This document shows positions 63,403 through 64,000 of a DNA stretch of 64,000 bases, in pieces. Under the pieces are notes generated by a model, which was not told the DNA's origin, searched no databases, and was given only the letters and a program-made list of their open reading frames with translations. The DNA is from Bordetella parapertussis (lineage in GTDB: Bacteria; Pseudomonadota; Gammaproteobacteria; Burkholderiales; SG8-41). The number at the start of each line of letters is the position of its first letter. Position 1 is the stretch's first letter. The stretch is from NCBI GenBank assembly GCA_945906815.1, contig CAMDRT010000016.1:1-64000 (forward strand), written 5' to 3'. The translations under genes and the position numbers were made by a program.

Positions 63403-63578
63403 TCTTTGCATGGCGCTAAGCGCAGGCGCATGCGGAGGGGGCTGGCGCAGCCCGTATTCCCTATGCTTCGGTTTCGCCGTAACAAGGGGTGCTCCATCCC
63501 GCGCGCCTACCACTCCCGCATGCCACGTTGCCTAACCCTCATCGGCCTACTGCCGTCTCTTGCTCGCAGGAGGCGGTC

Positions 63579-64000
63579 GTGAGCTTGCATGTGCTGATGA
63601 TTGATGACGCGGAGGATTTCAGGCTGCTGGTGAGCCGTTACATAGCCGTGGAATGGCCCGACGCGCGGGTCACCGAGTGGGACCCGGTGACGCAAGGCGA
63701 CATTGATGATAATCACGATCTGGCCCAGTACCAGGTGCTGCTGCTCGATTACGTACTGGGTGTGGCAGACGGACTGGACTGGCTGAAGCGTCTGAAGCGC
63801 AGAGCAGATTGCCCGCCGGTGATTTTTCTGACCGGTGCGGGCAACGAAGATGTCGCGGTGCAGGCACTGAAGAACGGCGCTGTGGATTATCTGCGCAAGC
63901 ACGATTTATCGAAGGGGCGCCTGCTCGAGGCCATTCGTGCGGCCACGGATGTACGCAAGGCACAAGAGATCACGCAGCGCAGGGTGCGCGCCGCCGCATT
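63579..64000 (+). CDS. Response regulator receiver domain protein (runs off right edge)
   Basis: At least 140 residues from a GTG preceded by AGGAGG five bases away; it has no stop in the window. LHVLMIDDAEDFRLLVSRYI holds the acidic pair, VLLLDYVLGVADGLDWL the phospho-Asp, and VIFLTGAGNEDVAVQALKNG plus DYLRKHDLSKGRL the Thr and Lys of the CheY fold. A helical linker begins at about residue 125 and leads to an output domain outside the window; a kinase or HTH domain cannot be told apart yet. Confidence 0.85.
   Translation, partial: MSLHVLMIDDAEDFRLLVSRYIAVEWPDARVTEWDPVTQGDIDDNHDLAQYQVLLLDYVLGVADGLDWLKRLKRRADCPPVIFLTGAGNEDVAVQALKNGAVDYLRKHDLSKGRLLEAIRAATDVRKAQEITQRRVRAAA

Noticed and set aside
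63331..63582. Open reading frame of 83 codons after etfA
   Set aside because: Arg-rich, no ribosome site, contains the 12-base hairpin and overlaps the well-supported response regulator start.

Overview
The window reads as a chromosomal segment of a Gram-negative betaproteobacterium, probably Burkholderiales or a close relative. The clues are the conserved rpsB-tsf-pyrH-frr-uppS-cdsA-dxr-rseP-bamA-skp-lpxD-fabZ-lpxA-lpxB-rnhB block, PilU, NlpD-type LysM/M23 lipoprotein, LpxABD lipid A genes, and three orphan Bug/TctC solute-binding proteins, a family strongly expanded in Burkholderiales. Genus cannot be set from sequence reading alone. No rRNA, tRNA or CRISPR array was seen. Left part (1-7 kb): the first codons of a ParA-type ATPase run off the left edge, facing a protein with two cyclic-nucleotide-binding domains. 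A catabolic group follows: Bug protein, isocitrate/isopropylmalate-type dehydrogenase, nitrilase-family amidase, acyl-CoA dehydrogenase and family III CoA-transferase. 7-14 kb is housekeeping: surE-pcm-nlpD, the SRP 4.5S RNA, dnaX-ybaB-recR and an RluB-type pseudouridine synthase, ending at a dispersed inverted repeat that supplies the C-terminal codons of two convergent genes (rluB and prmB). 14-18 kb on the minus strand carries prmB, pilU, dapD, dapC and queF. 18-28 kb on the plus strand carries smc-zipA-ligA, a purine phosphoribosyltransferase, galU, a methylthio-purine phosphorylase and def; glnD and map lie opposite. 31-46 kb is one long envelope and translation block. Its rpsB leader contains complementary segments that interleave as an H-type pseudoknot beside the Shine-Dalgarno sequence, and a strong intrinsic terminator sits between rpsB and tsf. 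The most notable feature is at 46-48.3 kb: a divergent pair matching SenB (selenosugar synthase, glycosyltransferase-like) and SenA (EgtB-like selenoneine synthase), placed between rnhB and the TrmH-family methyltransferase, ppsR and ppsA that normally continue this block. The selenophosphate synthetase partner (SenC/SelD) is not in the window. 52.4-58.3 kb is accessory: a ribbon-helix-helix/PIN toxin-antitoxin pair with its own promoter and operator-like repeat, an IS91-type transposase scrap joined to a glutathione reductase C-terminal scrap, a small RHH-like protein, and an ABC ATPase/FtsX-type permease/AttH-CrtC-like lipocalin operon. 58.3-64 kb holds two Bug proteins flanking an unrecognised secreted metallopeptidase-like protein, then etfBA and the start of a response regulator. 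A 16-base sequence (TAACTAATTGTTTTTA) occurs identically three times in intergenic DNA, and three other families of dispersed inverted repeats mark gene ends.
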